Shown: piece by piece, positions 8,445 to 16,555 of the stretch | How the letters are laid out: the number at the start of each line of letters is the position of its first letter | How positions within the stretch are numbered: position 1 is the stretch's first letter | Assembly (NCBI GenBank): GCA_964554795.1 | Contig: CAZKQB010000032.1 | Location: 1-40,458 of the forward strand | Direction of reading: 5' to 3' | Length of the DNA stretch: 40,458 bases | From: SFHK01 sp964554795 | GTDB taxonomy: Bacteria; Bacillota; Clostridia; Christensenellales; Aristaeellaceae | The notes under the pieces: generated by a model | Database searches by the model: none | Seen by the model: only the letters and a program-made list of their open reading frames with translations | What the model was told of the DNA's origin: nothing | Made by a program: the position numbers and the translations under genes

Positions 8445-8900
8445 TTGGCGATTCGCAATTCTGCGAAGGCGCTGATTGTGCATGGCGACAAAATCCTTCT
8501 GAACCGCTGCGTATCGAGGCTGGGCATTTATTACGCGTTGCCTGGCGGCGGACAACACGACGGCGAGCTGCTTACCGAGGCTGTGCGCCGAGAGGTGATG
8601 GAGGAAACCGGGCTTACGGTGGAGCCGATGCGCATGAGCGCGATTTTCGAGCACGTAAACGAGGGCCGAGAGGGCGTCGGCTCGCACAAGATGTACTTCG
8701 TGTTCCTGTGCCGCTATCTGGAGGACGTGCCGCAGAGGGAGGCCGTGGAGCGCGACGCATATCAGACCGGCATGGAATGGATGACGATTGAAAAGGCAAA
8801 AAAGGCAGACCTGTTCCCGCGCGTGATTCGCGAAAACCTTTCCTCGCTGATTGGCTACGGCGAAACGATCTATCTGGGCTCGGAAAGGCGCGGAGGCTGA
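8445..8900 (+). CDS. NUDIX hydrolase
   Basis: 151 residues. The complete Nudix box is present: G-x5-E-x7-REVMEETGL, starting in GGGQHDGE. It binds the metal for hydrolysis of a nucleoside diphosphate linked to another group; the substrate cannot be read from sequence. TTG 8445 is taken as start: AAGGA at 8430-8434 lies 10 bases upstream and the family-like sequence begins right there (AIRNSAKALIVHGDKILL). The open frame extends to another TTG at 8400 without a ribosome binding site. It is first in a unit with ruvC and ruvA; ruvC begins one base after its stop. A housekeeping role in nucleotide-pool cleaning would fit the DNA-repair neighbours, but that is inference. Confidence 0.86.
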   Translation: MAIRNSAKALIVHGDKILLNRCVSRLGIYYALPGGGQHDGELLTEAVRREVMEETGLTVEPMRMSAIFEHVNEGREGVGSHKMYFVFLCRYLEDVPQREAVERDAYQTGMEWMTIEKAKKADLFPRVIRENLSSLIGYGETIYLGSERRGG

Positions 8901-8901
8901 C

Positions 8902-9396
8902 ATGATTATACTGGGCATCGATCCTGGTATCGCCATCATGGGCTACGGTGTGATTGAGACCAACGGAAGCCGGCATCGGCTGATTCAGTATGGCGCGCTG
9001 ACCACCGCCGCGCATACGCCGACGCCCTCGCGCCTTCGCGCGATTTTCACCGGCGTCAATCAGCTAATGGACATGTTCACGCCGGACGACGTGGCGTTTG
9101 AGGAGCTGTTTTTCTCAAAAAATGTCACGACCGGCATGGCGGTTTCGGCGGCGCGCGGCGCGGCGCTGGTGGCTGCGGCGCAGCGGACGGAAAATCTGTA
9201 CGAATACACGCCTATGCAGATCAAGCAGGCGGTTACCGGCTACGGCAAGGCAGACAAGCATCAGGTGCAGAACATGGTAAAGCTGCTTCTGAACATGCAG
9301 GAAATCGCCAAGCCCGACGATGCTGCCGACGCGCTGGCCGTGGCCATTACCCACGCCAACAGCGCGAGCATGAAAAACCTTTACAAGATACAGTGA
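8902..9396 (+). CDS. ruvC: Crossover junction endodeoxyribonuclease RuvC
   Basis: 164 residues, normal family length. RuvC cuts Holliday junctions symmetrically as a dimer with RuvAB. The RNase H-like fold is recognised from GIDPG with the first catalytic Asp7, FEELFF with Glu67/68, and KPDDAADALA with Asp140 and Asp143. The DNA-facing SARGAALVAA and YTPMQIKQAVTGYGKADK segments are typical. ATG 8902 follows CGGAGG at 8891-8896, one base after the NUDIX stop; an open frame runs further upstream but lies inside the NUDIX gene. ruvA follows after 11 bases. Confidence 0.97.
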   Translation: MIILGIDPGIAIMGYGVIETNGSRHRLIQYGALTTAAHTPTPSRLRAIFTGVNQLMDMFTPDDVAFEELFFSKNVTTGMAVSAARGAALVAAAQRTENLYEYTPMQIKQAVTGYGKADKHQVQNMVKLLLNMQEIAKPDDAADALAVAITHANSASMKNLYKIQ

Positions 9397-9407
9397 GGGG
9401 CGTCTGA

Positions 9408-10010
9408 ATGTACGCGCATATTGAGGGCACGGTATCCGAGAAAGCCGCAGACTGCATCGTAATCGATGCGGGCGGCGTGGGCTATGAAATTTCGGCGAGC
9501 GCAACCACGCTTTCAAGCTGTCCGCCTGCGGGCGAGCACGTGAAGCTGTATACCTATCTGAGCGTTCGCGAGGGCGCGATGGAGCTGTTCGGCTTCCTTA
9601 CTCGCGAGGAAAAGCGCATGTTTCTGCGGCTGATCGGCGTAACCGGCATCGGCCCGCGCATGGCGCTGGGGCTTCTTTCCGCACTGAACGTCCACGATCT
9701 GTCGGTAGCGCTGGTTACGGGTGACGCACAGGCGCTGGCGCGCGCGCCGGGCATCGGCAAGAAAACGGCGCAGCGGCTGGTTCTGGAGCTGAAGGACAAG
9801 GTGACTAACGAGGAGCTGACATCCGCAGGCCCCGCCGTGTCCGTGCGTCCGGCGGCTGACAGCGCCGAAACGGAGGCCATTGAAGCGCTGATGGCGCTGG
9901 GCTACCCGGCAAGCGAGGCCGCAAAGGCGGTTTCTGCCGTGGCCGGACAGGCTGCGAAGACCGACGAAATCCTTCGTCTGGCGCTGCGCGGCATGACGGG
10001 AGGAAGGTAA
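9408..10010 (+). CDS. ruvA: Holliday junction DNA helicase subunit RuvA
   Basis: 200 residues, normal length. RuvA binds the Holliday junction as a tetramer and loads RuvB. An N-terminal OB-fold (MYAHIEGTV to ELFGFLTREE) is followed by two helix-hairpin-helix motifs (VTGIGPRMALGLL and APGIGKKTAQRLVLEL), an acidic linker and the small C-terminal RuvB-binding domain (ALMALGYPASEAAKAV). GAGGGG precedes ATG 9408. In many bacteria ruvB follows directly; here the next gene is an unrelated isomerase, so ruvB must lie elsewhere in the genome. Confidence 0.97.
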   Translation: MYAHIEGTVSEKAADCIVIDAGGVGYEISASATTLSSCPPAGEHVKLYTYLSVREGAMELFGFLTREEKRMFLRLIGVTGIGPRMALGLLSALNVHDLSVALVTGDAQALARAPGIGKKTAQRLVLELKDKVTNEELTSAGPAVSVRPAADSAETEAIEALMALGYPASEAAKAVSAVAGQAAKTDEILRLALRGMTGGR

Positions 10011-10013
10011 GGC

Positions 10014-10841
10014 ATGGCGGTTCCCGTATATGCGTCCACTGGCGCGTTTGTCACGCGCATGAACGGGCGCAATTTTCATTTGATTCCCCAAATCGCGCCG
10101 CTTTTGGACTGCGATGGGCTGGAATTCATGATGTATGAATCGTGGGCCGGGCAGGAGGACGAAATTGCCGCCGAGCTGCGCGACTGCGGCGTTCGTTTTC
10201 CATCGATGCATCTGGACAAGCGCATCGGCGAGGCGCTTTCCACCGAGGGCATGGTGGCGCGGGAGGAGGCGCTTTCCATCATGAAGCGCGACCTGAAAAC
10301 CGCGCGGACGATCGGCTCAGAGCTGCTGGTTCTGCACTTTTGGGGCGGCCCGCCCGAGGATGAGCGGTTTGACGAGACAAAGGCGCTGTATCCGGTGCTG
10401 GACGAAATGGCGAGGGACGCGGGCATGACGCTGGCGGTGGAGAACGTAGCTCGAACCAACGCTCTTGCGCTTGCGCGCCTGAGGGCGCTGCGCGAGCTGT
10501 GCTCCGGCCTCTCCGTGACCTACGATACTAAGATGGCGCAGCTGAAGGGCGAAAACGAGCGTCTGCGCGAGCAGGAAAACCGTTGGCTATTCGGGGAGGG
10601 GCATGTGAAGCACCTGCACGTGAACGATACCGACATGGAGCACATTTCCGGCGGACGCATGCCGGTTTTGCATATCGGCGACGGCTGCGTGCGCTTTGAC
10701 GAGTTCTTCCCGTACGTTCGCGAAACTGGCTTCTCCGGCTCCGCCGTCGTCGAAAGCACCTCCACCCGCCCGGACGGCAGCGTGGATACTGAAAAGATGA
10801 ACCGAAGCCTTCGCCGCGTGCGCGAGGCGCTGAACGCCTGA
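10014..10841 (+). CDS. TIM-barrel sugar phosphate isomerase/epimerase family protein
   Basis: 275 residues. Pattern of the xylose isomerase-like / AP endonuclease 2 superfamily: barrel strands carrying LLVLHFWGG, LAVENV, VKHLHVND, LHIGDG and SAVVES. The Glu and His residues in these motifs are the usual divalent-metal ligands. Members are sugar isomerases, epimerases or, more rarely, endonuclease IV; the context (end of a ruvCA unit) does not decide between them, but similarity of pattern is to the sugar enzymes. ATG 10014 has GGAGGAAGG just upstream, in the end of ruvA, three bases after that stop. It sits where ruvB is often found. Confidence 0.78.
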   Translation: MAVPVYASTGAFVTRMNGRNFHLIPQIAPLLDCDGLEFMMYESWAGQEDEIAAELRDCGVRFPSMHLDKRIGEALSTEGMVAREEALSIMKRDLKTARTIGSELLVLHFWGGPPEDERFDETKALYPVLDEMARDAGMTLAVENVARTNALALARLRALRELCSGLSVTYDTKMAQLKGENERLREQENRWLFGEGHVKHLHVNDTDMEHISGGRMPVLHIGDGCVRFDEFFPYVRETGFSGSAVVESTSTRPDGSVDTEKMNRSLRRVREALNA

Positions 10842-10894
10842 GGACAGGCTTGTCGATTCCGGCTCCGCTTGTGGATTCCCATTCCCGGCGGGGC

Positions 10895-10923
10895 TTGTTA
10901 TTTTGGAGTGGGAATGCTATAAT
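10895..10923 (+). promoter_or_regulatory. Sigma-A promoter with extended -10
   Basis: TTGTTA (10895-10900), 17-base spacer ending in TGC, TATAAT (10918-10923). The TGn adds an extended -10. It drives the Mrp gene that starts 30 bases downstream. Confidence 0.85.
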
Positions 10924-10952
10924 AGAGAAAGAAACTATTTTGGAGGCGCTTT

Positions 10953-11774
10953 ATGTCCGAGGAATGCACGCATAATTGTGAAACCTGCGGCGCGAACTGC
11001 GAAAGCCGCGGAATTCAGAAGGAAAAGCTCAACGATCAGTCCAGCGTCCGCAAGGTAATTGCCGTGGTATCCGGCAAGGGCGGCGTGGGCAAATCTCTGG
11101 TAACAGGTCTTCTGGCCACAATCGCGCAGCGCGCGGGTCTGAAGACGGCTATTCTGGACGCAGACATCACCGGCCCGTCCATCCCGAAAATGTTTAAGTT
11201 TTCGTCGGCCTGCACGGCGGACGAGACCGCGCTGATTCCCGCCGTCACTGCCACCGGCATCAAGGTGATGAGCGTGAACCTGCTGCTTGAAAACGAAACC
11301 GACCCCGTCATCTGGCGCGGCCCGGTGATCGCAGGCACGGTGAAGCAGTTCTGGACGGACGTAAACTGGGGCGACAATGACATCATGTTCATCGACATGC
11401 CTCCGGGAACCGGCGACGTGCCGCTGACGGTGTTCCAGTCCATCCCGGTGGACGGCATCGTGATCGTCACCAGCCCGCAGGAGCTGGTGGGCATGGTGGT
11501 GCAGAAGGCCGTGGTTATGGCTGAGATGATGAACATTCCGGTGCTGGGCCTGGTTGAGAACATGAGCTACGTCGAGTGCCCGGACTGCAAACGGAAGTTG
11601 GAGGTTTACGGCCCCAGCCGCGTGGAGGAGGCGGCGAAGCTGGCGCACACGGAGAACACGGCGCGCCTGCCCATCAATCCCAAGCTGGCAGCTGCCTGCG
11701 ACAAGGGCATGCTTGAGCTTTTCGAGGGCGACTGGCTGGACAACCTGGCCCGCACGCTTTTTGAAATGAAATAA
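10953..11774 (+). CDS. Mrp/NBP35 family Fe-S cluster carrier ATPase
   Basis: 273 residues. Cytoplasmic P-loop ATPase of the MinD/Mrp/Nbp35 type that binds and delivers iron-sulfur clusters. Deviant Walker A GKGGVGKS at 41-48, switch region ILDADITGPS, Walker B FIDMPPGTGD, and the CPDC pair (Cys209, Cys212) that forms the bridging cluster site at the dimer interface. The N-terminus carries four cysteines (5, 9, 12, 16; C-x3-C-x2-C-x3-C), an extra cluster site like that of eukaryotic Nbp35 and common in Clostridia. ATG 10953 follows TTGGAGG. No terminator is visible before the GH130 gene 41 bases downstream, so co-transcription is possible although functionally unexplained. Confidence 0.93.
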   Translation: MSEECTHNCETCGANCESRGIQKEKLNDQSSVRKVIAVVSGKGGVGKSLVTGLLATIAQRAGLKTAILDADITGPSIPKMFKFSSACTADETALIPAVTATGIKVMSVNLLLENETDPVIWRGPVIAGTVKQFWTDVNWGDNDIMFIDMPPGTGDVPLTVFQSIPVDGIVIVTSPQELVGMVVQKAVVMAEMMNIPVLGLVENMSYVECPDCKRKLEVYGPSRVEEAAKLAHTENTARLPINPKLAAACDKGMLELFEGDWLDNLARTLFEMK

Positions 11775-11815
11775 TGGAAAATTCCCCCCGACGCAAAGGA
11801 TAAGGAGGATTCACC

Positions 11816-12799
11816 ATGGCAAAGATCATCGGCAAATCGCTGCCCAACATCCCGTGGGAACCGAGACCGGCAGACTGCAGCGACGTGGTGTGGCGCTACA
11901 GCCTGAACCCCATCGTGCCGCGCGACGCGATTCCCTGCTCTAACTCCATCTTCAACAGCGCCGTCGTGCCGTTTAAGGACGGCTTCGCGGGCGTGTTCCG
12001 CTGCGACGACAAGCGCCGCGAGATGCGCATTCATTCCGCGCGTTCCAAGGACGCGATTCACTGGGACATCGATCCCGAGCCGTTCAATCTTGTGAACCCC
12101 AACGCGCGTGAGATCGGCCCGTTCGTGTACGGCTACGATCCGCGCTGCTGCGAGATCGACGGCGAATATGTGGTCACTTGGTGCAACTGGTACCATGGTC
12201 CCACGATTGGCGTGGCCACCACCACCGACTTCAAGACCTACTACCAGAAGGAAAACGCCTTCCTGCCCTTCAACCGCAACGGCGTAATGTTCCCGCGCAA
12301 GATTAATGGCAACTATGCCATGCTGTCCCGCCCGTCGGACGCCGGGCATACGCCGTTCGGCGACATCTACTATTCCGAGTCGCCCGACCTGTGCTACTGG
12401 GGCAAGCATCGCTTTGTAATGGGCGCCAAGGGCGGCTGGCAGTCCACGAAGATTGGCGCGGGCCCGATTCCAATTGAAACGGACGAGGGCTGGCTTCTGT
12501 TCTACCACGGCGTGCTCACCAGCTGCAACGGCTTTGTGTACTCCTTTGGCGCGTGCCTGCTGGACATCGACCAGCCGTGGAAGGTGCTTTACCGCACCGA
12601 GCCGTATCTGCTTTCGCCGCAGCGCATTTACGAGCAGGTTGGCGACGTGCCGAACGTGACCTTCCCGTGCGCCGCGCTGGCTGACGCGGATACCGGCCGC
12701 ATCGCCATCTACTATGGCGGCGCCGACACGGTCATCTGCATGGCGTTCTGCGACGTAAGCGAGGTCGTGGACTTCGTCAAGCATAACAGCAAGGTTTAA
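11816..12799 (+). CDS. GH130 family glycoside phosphorylase (beta-mannoside type)
   Basis: 327 residues. Five-bladed beta-propeller enzyme family that phosphorolyses beta-mannosides to mannose 1-phosphate. Recognised by GYDPRCCEID (Asp108 in the DPR motif is the likely proton donor), the repeated blade pattern, HSARSKDAIHW, and KIGAGPIPIETDEGWLLFYHG, typical of GH130. Substrates in the family include mannosyl-glucose, mannosyl-N-acetylglucosamine and beta-1,4- or beta-1,2-mannobiose; which one cannot be decided here. There is no signal peptide, so it acts inside the cell on imported sugars. AAGGAGG at 11802-11808 precedes ATG 11816. No sugar transporter is adjacent. Confidence 0.9.
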   Translation: MAKIIGKSLPNIPWEPRPADCSDVVWRYSLNPIVPRDAIPCSNSIFNSAVVPFKDGFAGVFRCDDKRREMRIHSARSKDAIHWDIDPEPFNLVNPNAREIGPFVYGYDPRCCEIDGEYVVTWCNWYHGPTIGVATTTDFKTYYQKENAFLPFNRNGVMFPRKINGNYAMLSRPSDAGHTPFGDIYYSESPDLCYWGKHRFVMGAKGGWQSTKIGAGPIPIETDEGWLLFYHGVLTSCNGFVYSFGACLLDIDQPWKVLYRTEPYLLSPQRIYEQVGDVPNVTFPCAALADADTGRIAIYYGGADTVICMAFCDVSEVVDFVKHNSKV

Positions 12800-12831
12800 G
12801 ATCGTCAGAAAAACAGGCGGAGGGTTCGATT

Positions 12832-14034
12832 TTGTTTTACGATCGGCCACAGAAGAAAAAACGCCGTCCGCCGACGGAACCGGAGACGCGCACCCGCCCG
12901 CGCAGGCGCGCGTCTCTTTTTCGCATCCTTTTCACAACCCCGAACCGCGAGGAGCGGGACGAGGAGGCGCCTGAGAGCCGCAAAGCGCGCCCGTCCATGC
13001 GTCGGATCCTGTTTGAAACGCCGAGGCGCGACGAAAGGGAGGATTACTCCGAGACGCTCGACTCCGAAGCGGATGAACGCCCTGTGCGCAGCCGTCACGT
13101 GCTTTTAAAGCTTGTGCTGGCCGCGCTTGCGCTGGCTGCCGTGTGCGTGCTGGCACTGTACGCGCTGCCGGTGGGCGTGTTCGGCTCCCACAGCAAGGCG
13201 GATTATCTGGCCGATGGCAAGCTGCCGTCCGGCTACACGCACGTGCTTCTGCTGGGAGTGGACAAGGACGCGAACGGCACCAGCCGGTCGGACACGATTA
13301 TGGTGGCTTCCGTCGGAAAGGGCAGCGTGAAGCTTACATCCCTGCAGCGCGACACAGGCGTGACCGTGCCCGGGAAGAGCGGCACGCATCGCCTGAACGC
13401 GGCCTATGCTTACGGCGGCGCGGAGCTTGCGCTCAAAACCGTAAACCAGAATTTCGGCCTGAACATCACCCGCTATGCGGTGGTGGACTACGATGGTTTT
13501 GAGGGCCTGATCGACCGAATCGGCGGTGTGGAGCTTTCGGTCACGGACGATGAGGCCGAGCAGATCAACAAAAACATGTTTGAGGTAATCAACACGCGCT
13601 ATAAAGGCGGTCTGCTTACCTACGACGGCGCATGGGAGGTCTATAACCGCGAAAAGCTGGCCAGCGGCGGCGAAAACCTGCACCTGAGCGGTCTTCAGGC
13701 GCTCGGCTATGCGCGCATCCGCAAGCTGGACAGCGACTACGGCCGCACAAACCGTCAGCGCCGCGTGATCTCTGCGGCCGTGACGGCGCTAAAGGGCAAT
13801 CTTACCCGCCCGGTCACGCTCGTTCACGCTGCCGTCGGCGCGATTTCCATGCTGGATACCAACATGAACGTCGCCGAGCTGCTTTCGCTGGGCGAGAAGG
13901 CGCTGTTCACCTCCCAAATCGACCAAACCCGCCTGCCGAAAAACGGAACCTATACGGATAACGGCGGCATGTTCTACGACGTGGACTTCACCGCCAATTA
14001 CGAGGCGTTTGTGGAGTTTGTGTACGGAAGCTGA
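12832..14034 (+). CDS. LytR-CpsA-Psr (LCP) family cell-wall ligase
   Basis: 400 residues. LCP proteins transfer undecaprenyl-linked wall polymers onto peptidoglycan outside the membrane. An Arg/Pro-rich cytoplasmic N-terminus (1-88), one membrane helix (about 90-112), then the LCP domain with VLLLGVDKD, SRSDTIM, LQRDTGV, HRLNAAYAYGG, DYDGFEGLIDRIGGVEL and ALGYARIRKLDSDYGR, which include the conserved Arg/Asp residues that bind the pyrophosphate lipid. The cytoplasmic tail contains a duplicated motif (RILF-x-TP-x-R-x-ER at 31-42 and 58-69). TTG 12832 is the start, with GGAGG at 12819-12823 eight bases upstream. A strong terminator follows. Confidence 0.93.
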   Translation: MFYDRPQKKKRRPPTEPETRTRPRRRASLFRILFTTPNREERDEEAPESRKARPSMRRILFETPRRDEREDYSETLDSEADERPVRSRHVLLKLVLAALALAAVCVLALYALPVGVFGSHSKADYLADGKLPSGYTHVLLLGVDKDANGTSRSDTIMVASVGKGSVKLTSLQRDTGVTVPGKSGTHRLNAAYAYGGAELALKTVNQNFGLNITRYAVVDYDGFEGLIDRIGGVELSVTDDEAEQINKNMFEVINTRYKGGLLTYDGAWEVYNREKLASGGENLHLSGLQALGYARIRKLDSDYGRTNRQRRVISAAVTALKGNLTRPVTLVHAAVGAISMLDTNMNVAELLSLGEKALFTSQIDQTRLPKNGTYTDNGGMFYDVDFTANYEAFVEFVYGS

Positions 14035-14062
14035 GAACGAGCGCCCTCCAATTTCATACAGA

Positions 14063-14095
14063 GCCACAGCTGCCGGTTTGCTGTGGCCGTTTTTT
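14063..14095 (+). terminator. Rho-independent terminator after the LCP gene
   Basis: GCCACAGC (14063-14070) pairs perfectly with GCTGTGGC (14080-14087); nine-base loop; run of six T follows. Confidence 0.9.
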
Positions 14096-14158
14096 ATGAG
14101 AGAGGAGGATATGCACCGTGAATTCCGCGCCAAAGTTAACTGCAAATTCATCTGAATA

Positions 14159-14167
14159 TGGTATGAT
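14159..14167 (+). promoter_or_regulatory. Possible extended -10 promoter for the exporter operon
   Basis: TGG-TATGAT (14159-14167) resembles an extended -10. TTAACT at 14136-14141 is the best -35, but its 20-base spacer is long. It is placed between the preceding terminator and the first MATE gene, where a promoter is needed. Confidence 0.4.
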
Positions 14168-14196
14168 GCATTTTAATATAAGAAACGGAGACGCGA

Positions 14197-15609
14197 ATGA
14201 TGGGTGCTTTACGGAAATTTTTAGGAATCCGGGGCGTGAATTGGACAGGCGAGCGCCCGAAGGACAGCGAGATCTACAAAAGTGCGCTGGCGATTGCGTG
14301 GCCGGCGACCATTGAGGGCGCGCTTCTGAGTGTGATCAGCGCGGCGGACACGGCGATGGTGCGCGTGGTGGATAAATACGCCATTGCGGCGGTGAGTCTT
14401 ACGTCGCAGCCCCGCATGATTCTTCTGATTATCGCGCAGGCGCTGTGCGTGGGGACGACGGCGTTGATTGCGCGCCGCAAGGGTGAAAATGACCGCGCGG
14501 GCGCAAATTCGGTGCTTTCGCAGTCCATGGCGCTGATTACGGCGGTGGGCATTATCGTTTCGCTGGTGGGATATTTTCTGGCTGAGCCGATTCTGGAGCT
14601 GGCCGGAGCGGCGGACGAAACGCGGCAGATGGCGGTGGACTATTTTCGCATCATTGCGTGCGGCCTGATTTTCAACTGCTGGTCGCTGTGTCTGTGCGCG
14701 GCGCTGCGCGCCATTGGAAATACGCGCATCACGATGGTGACGAACATTACGGCGAATCTGGTAAATGTGTTTTTAAACTACTGCCTGATTGGCGGAAATT
14801 TGGGATTTCCTGCACTGGGCGTGCGCGGCGCGGCGATTGCGACCGTGTGCGGCACGGCGGTGTCCTGCGTGATTGCGTTTGTGTATGCAACGCGGCCGAG
14901 CAGTTACCTGATTTTCCGCGTGCGGGGGCTGCGGTTTGACCGACAGACGTTTTCGGGCCTGATGAGGGTGGGCTCGTCGTCGATGGCGGAGAGCGTGTTC
15001 CTGCGGCTGGGCTTTTTCGTCAACACGCGCATGATTGCCGACATCGGCGCGGACGAGCTGACGAGCTACAACATCGTGCAGCAGGTAACGGGGCTTTCGT
15101 TCACGCTGGGCGACGGCGTGGCGACCGCCGGCGCGACGATGGTTGGTCAGTCGCTGGGCGCCGGGCGCAAGGACAAGGCCATGGCCTATGTGAAGGCAAG
15201 CCGCAAAATTTCGATGATCGCATCGTTTTTTCTGATGGTGGTGATCTTTTTCGCGCGGCGCGCGCTGGGCCAGATCTTTACCGAGGATGAGACCATCCTT
15301 GCGGGCGCGTCGCTGGCGTTCACAACGGTGGTATTCGGCATCATGGCGCAGAACGGGCGAGTGGTGTTCTCTGGCTGTCTGCGCGGCGCGGGCGACGTGA
15401 AGTATGTGGCGTTCTGCTCGCTGATCAGCGTGGCGATTATCCGGCCGCTTCTGACCTATGTGCTGTGCTATCCGCTGAATCAGGCGCTTCCGGCGCTTCA
15501 GCTGGCCTATACCGGTCCGTGGATTTCCTTCGTGATCGACGCGTATATTCGCGAGGCGCTGCTGAACGCGCGCGTGCGCAAGGGCGCGTTCCTGAACATC
15601 AAGCTGTAA
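14197..15609 (+). CDS. MATE family multidrug/cation efflux transporter (first copy)
   Basis: 470 residues with about 12 hydrophobic membrane segments. The pattern AIAWPATIEGALLSVISAADTAMV near the start, ALRAIGNTRITM, GVRGAAIATV and MVGQSLGAGRKDKA is that of the MATE family (two six-helix halves), exporters of drugs or metabolites driven by H+ or Na+. ATG 14197 has CGGAG upstream, with a second ATG following at once. First gene of a three-transporter unit; the EamA gene begins 13 bases after its stop. The substrate is unknown. Confidence 0.93.
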   Translation: MMGALRKFLGIRGVNWTGERPKDSEIYKSALAIAWPATIEGALLSVISAADTAMVRVVDKYAIAAVSLTSQPRMILLIIAQALCVGTTALIARRKGENDRAGANSVLSQSMALITAVGIIVSLVGYFLAEPILELAGAADETRQMAVDYFRIIACGLIFNCWSLCLCAALRAIGNTRITMVTNITANLVNVFLNYCLIGGNLGFPALGVRGAAIATVCGTAVSCVIAFVYATRPSSYLIFRVRGLRFDRQTFSGLMRVGSSSMAESVFLRLGFFVNTRMIADIGADELTSYNIVQQVTGLSFTLGDGVATAGATMVGQSLGAGRKDKAMAYVKASRKISMIASFFLMVVIFFARRALGQIFTEDETILAGASLAFTTVVFGIMAQNGRVVFSGCLRGAGDVKYVAFCSLISVAIIRPLLTYVLCYPLNQALPALQLAYTGPWISFVIDAYIREALLNARVRKGAFLNIKL

Positions 15610-15622
15610 CGGAGGGCACCCT

Positions 15623-16555
15623 ATGAAAAACGTAAGGCACCGGGGAATTCCCGGCGAGGCGTCGCTGCTGCTGGCGGCGGTGATCTGGGGCGGCGCGTTC
15701 GTGGCGCAGTCGCTGGGCGGAGACAGTCTGGGCGCGCTGAGCTTCAATGCGGCGCGCAGCCTGATCGGCGCGCTGGCGCTTCTGCCGGTGATCGCGTGGA
15801 ACGACCGAAAAGGAGGCGCAGGTCGTCCGAAGGGACGGGAGCGCCGGCTTTTGTGGCTTGGCGGCGTGCTGTGCGGGCTGTGCCTTACGCTGGCGGTGAA
15901 CCTTCAGCAGGTTGCCATTTCGTGGACGGACGCAGCCGGGCGCGCGAACGTGGGCAAGATTGGCTTTCTGACGGCAATGTATATCGTGCTCGTGCCGATT
16001 TTGAGCCTGTTTCTCAAAAAGCGTGTGGGTGCAAACGTATATGCGGGCATTCTTCTGGCGCTGGCAGGCATGTATCTTCTGTGCGTGAAGGAGGGCTTTA
16101 CCCTCGGCGGCGGGGATGGCTATGCACTTTTGTCAGCGCTGATGTTTGCCCTGCAGATCATCGTGGTCGATCGCTTCGCGCCCATGGTGGACAACATCCG
16201 GCTTTCGGCGCTTCAGTTTCTGGTGTGCGGCGTGCTTTCGGGCGTGCTTGCGGTGTGCACGGAGACGCAGTCGGCGCAGGCGTACCGGGATGCGGCGCTG
16301 CCGGTGCTGTATACCGGCGTGTTGTCCAGCGGCGTGGGCTACACGCTTCAGATCATCGGACAGCGCCGGTGCCGTCCGCAGATGGCGTCGCTTCTGATGA
16401 GCATGGAAAGCGTGTTTTCCGTAGTATTCGGTTTTTTGATTCTTCACCAGAAAATGACCGAGCGCGAGCTGATTGGCTGCGCGCTGATGCTGGCGGCGGT
16501 GTGCCTTGCGCAGTGGAAGCCGCGCGGCGAAAGGAAGACGAATGAAAGCGCTTAA
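15623..16555 (+). CDS. EamA/DMT superfamily transporter
   Basis: 310 residues with about ten hydrophobic segments in two similar halves (EASLLLAAVIWGGAFVAQ at the start of the first; ALMFALQIIVVDRFAP and the SLLMSMESVFSVVFGFLILHQ segment in the second), the standard 10-helix drug/metabolite transporter layout. It probably exports a small metabolite or amino acid; the substrate is not predictable. ATG 15623 lies behind CGGAGGG. Its stop overlaps the start of the second MATE gene by 14 bases, so the three exporters form one operon. Confidence 0.92.
   Translation: MKNVRHRGIPGEASLLLAAVIWGGAFVAQSLGGDSLGALSFNAARSLIGALALLPVIAWNDRKGGAGRPKGRERRLLWLGGVLCGLCLTLAVNLQQVAISWTDAAGRANVGKIGFLTAMYIVLVPILSLFLKKRVGANVYAGILLALAGMYLLCVKEGFTLGGGDGYALLSALMFALQIIVVDRFAPMVDNIRLSALQFLVCGVLSGVLAVCTETQSAQAYRDAALPVLYTGVLSSGVGYTLQIIGQRRCRPQMASLLMSMESVFSVVFGFLILHQKMTERELIGCALMLAAVCLAQWKPRGERKTNESA

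Noticed and set aside
14111..14155. 14-codon frame behind AGAGGAGG upstream of the first MATE gene, as a leader peptide
   Set aside because: It has a good ribosome binding site but lies upstream of the only plausible promoter of the operon and directly after a terminator, so it is probably not transcribed.
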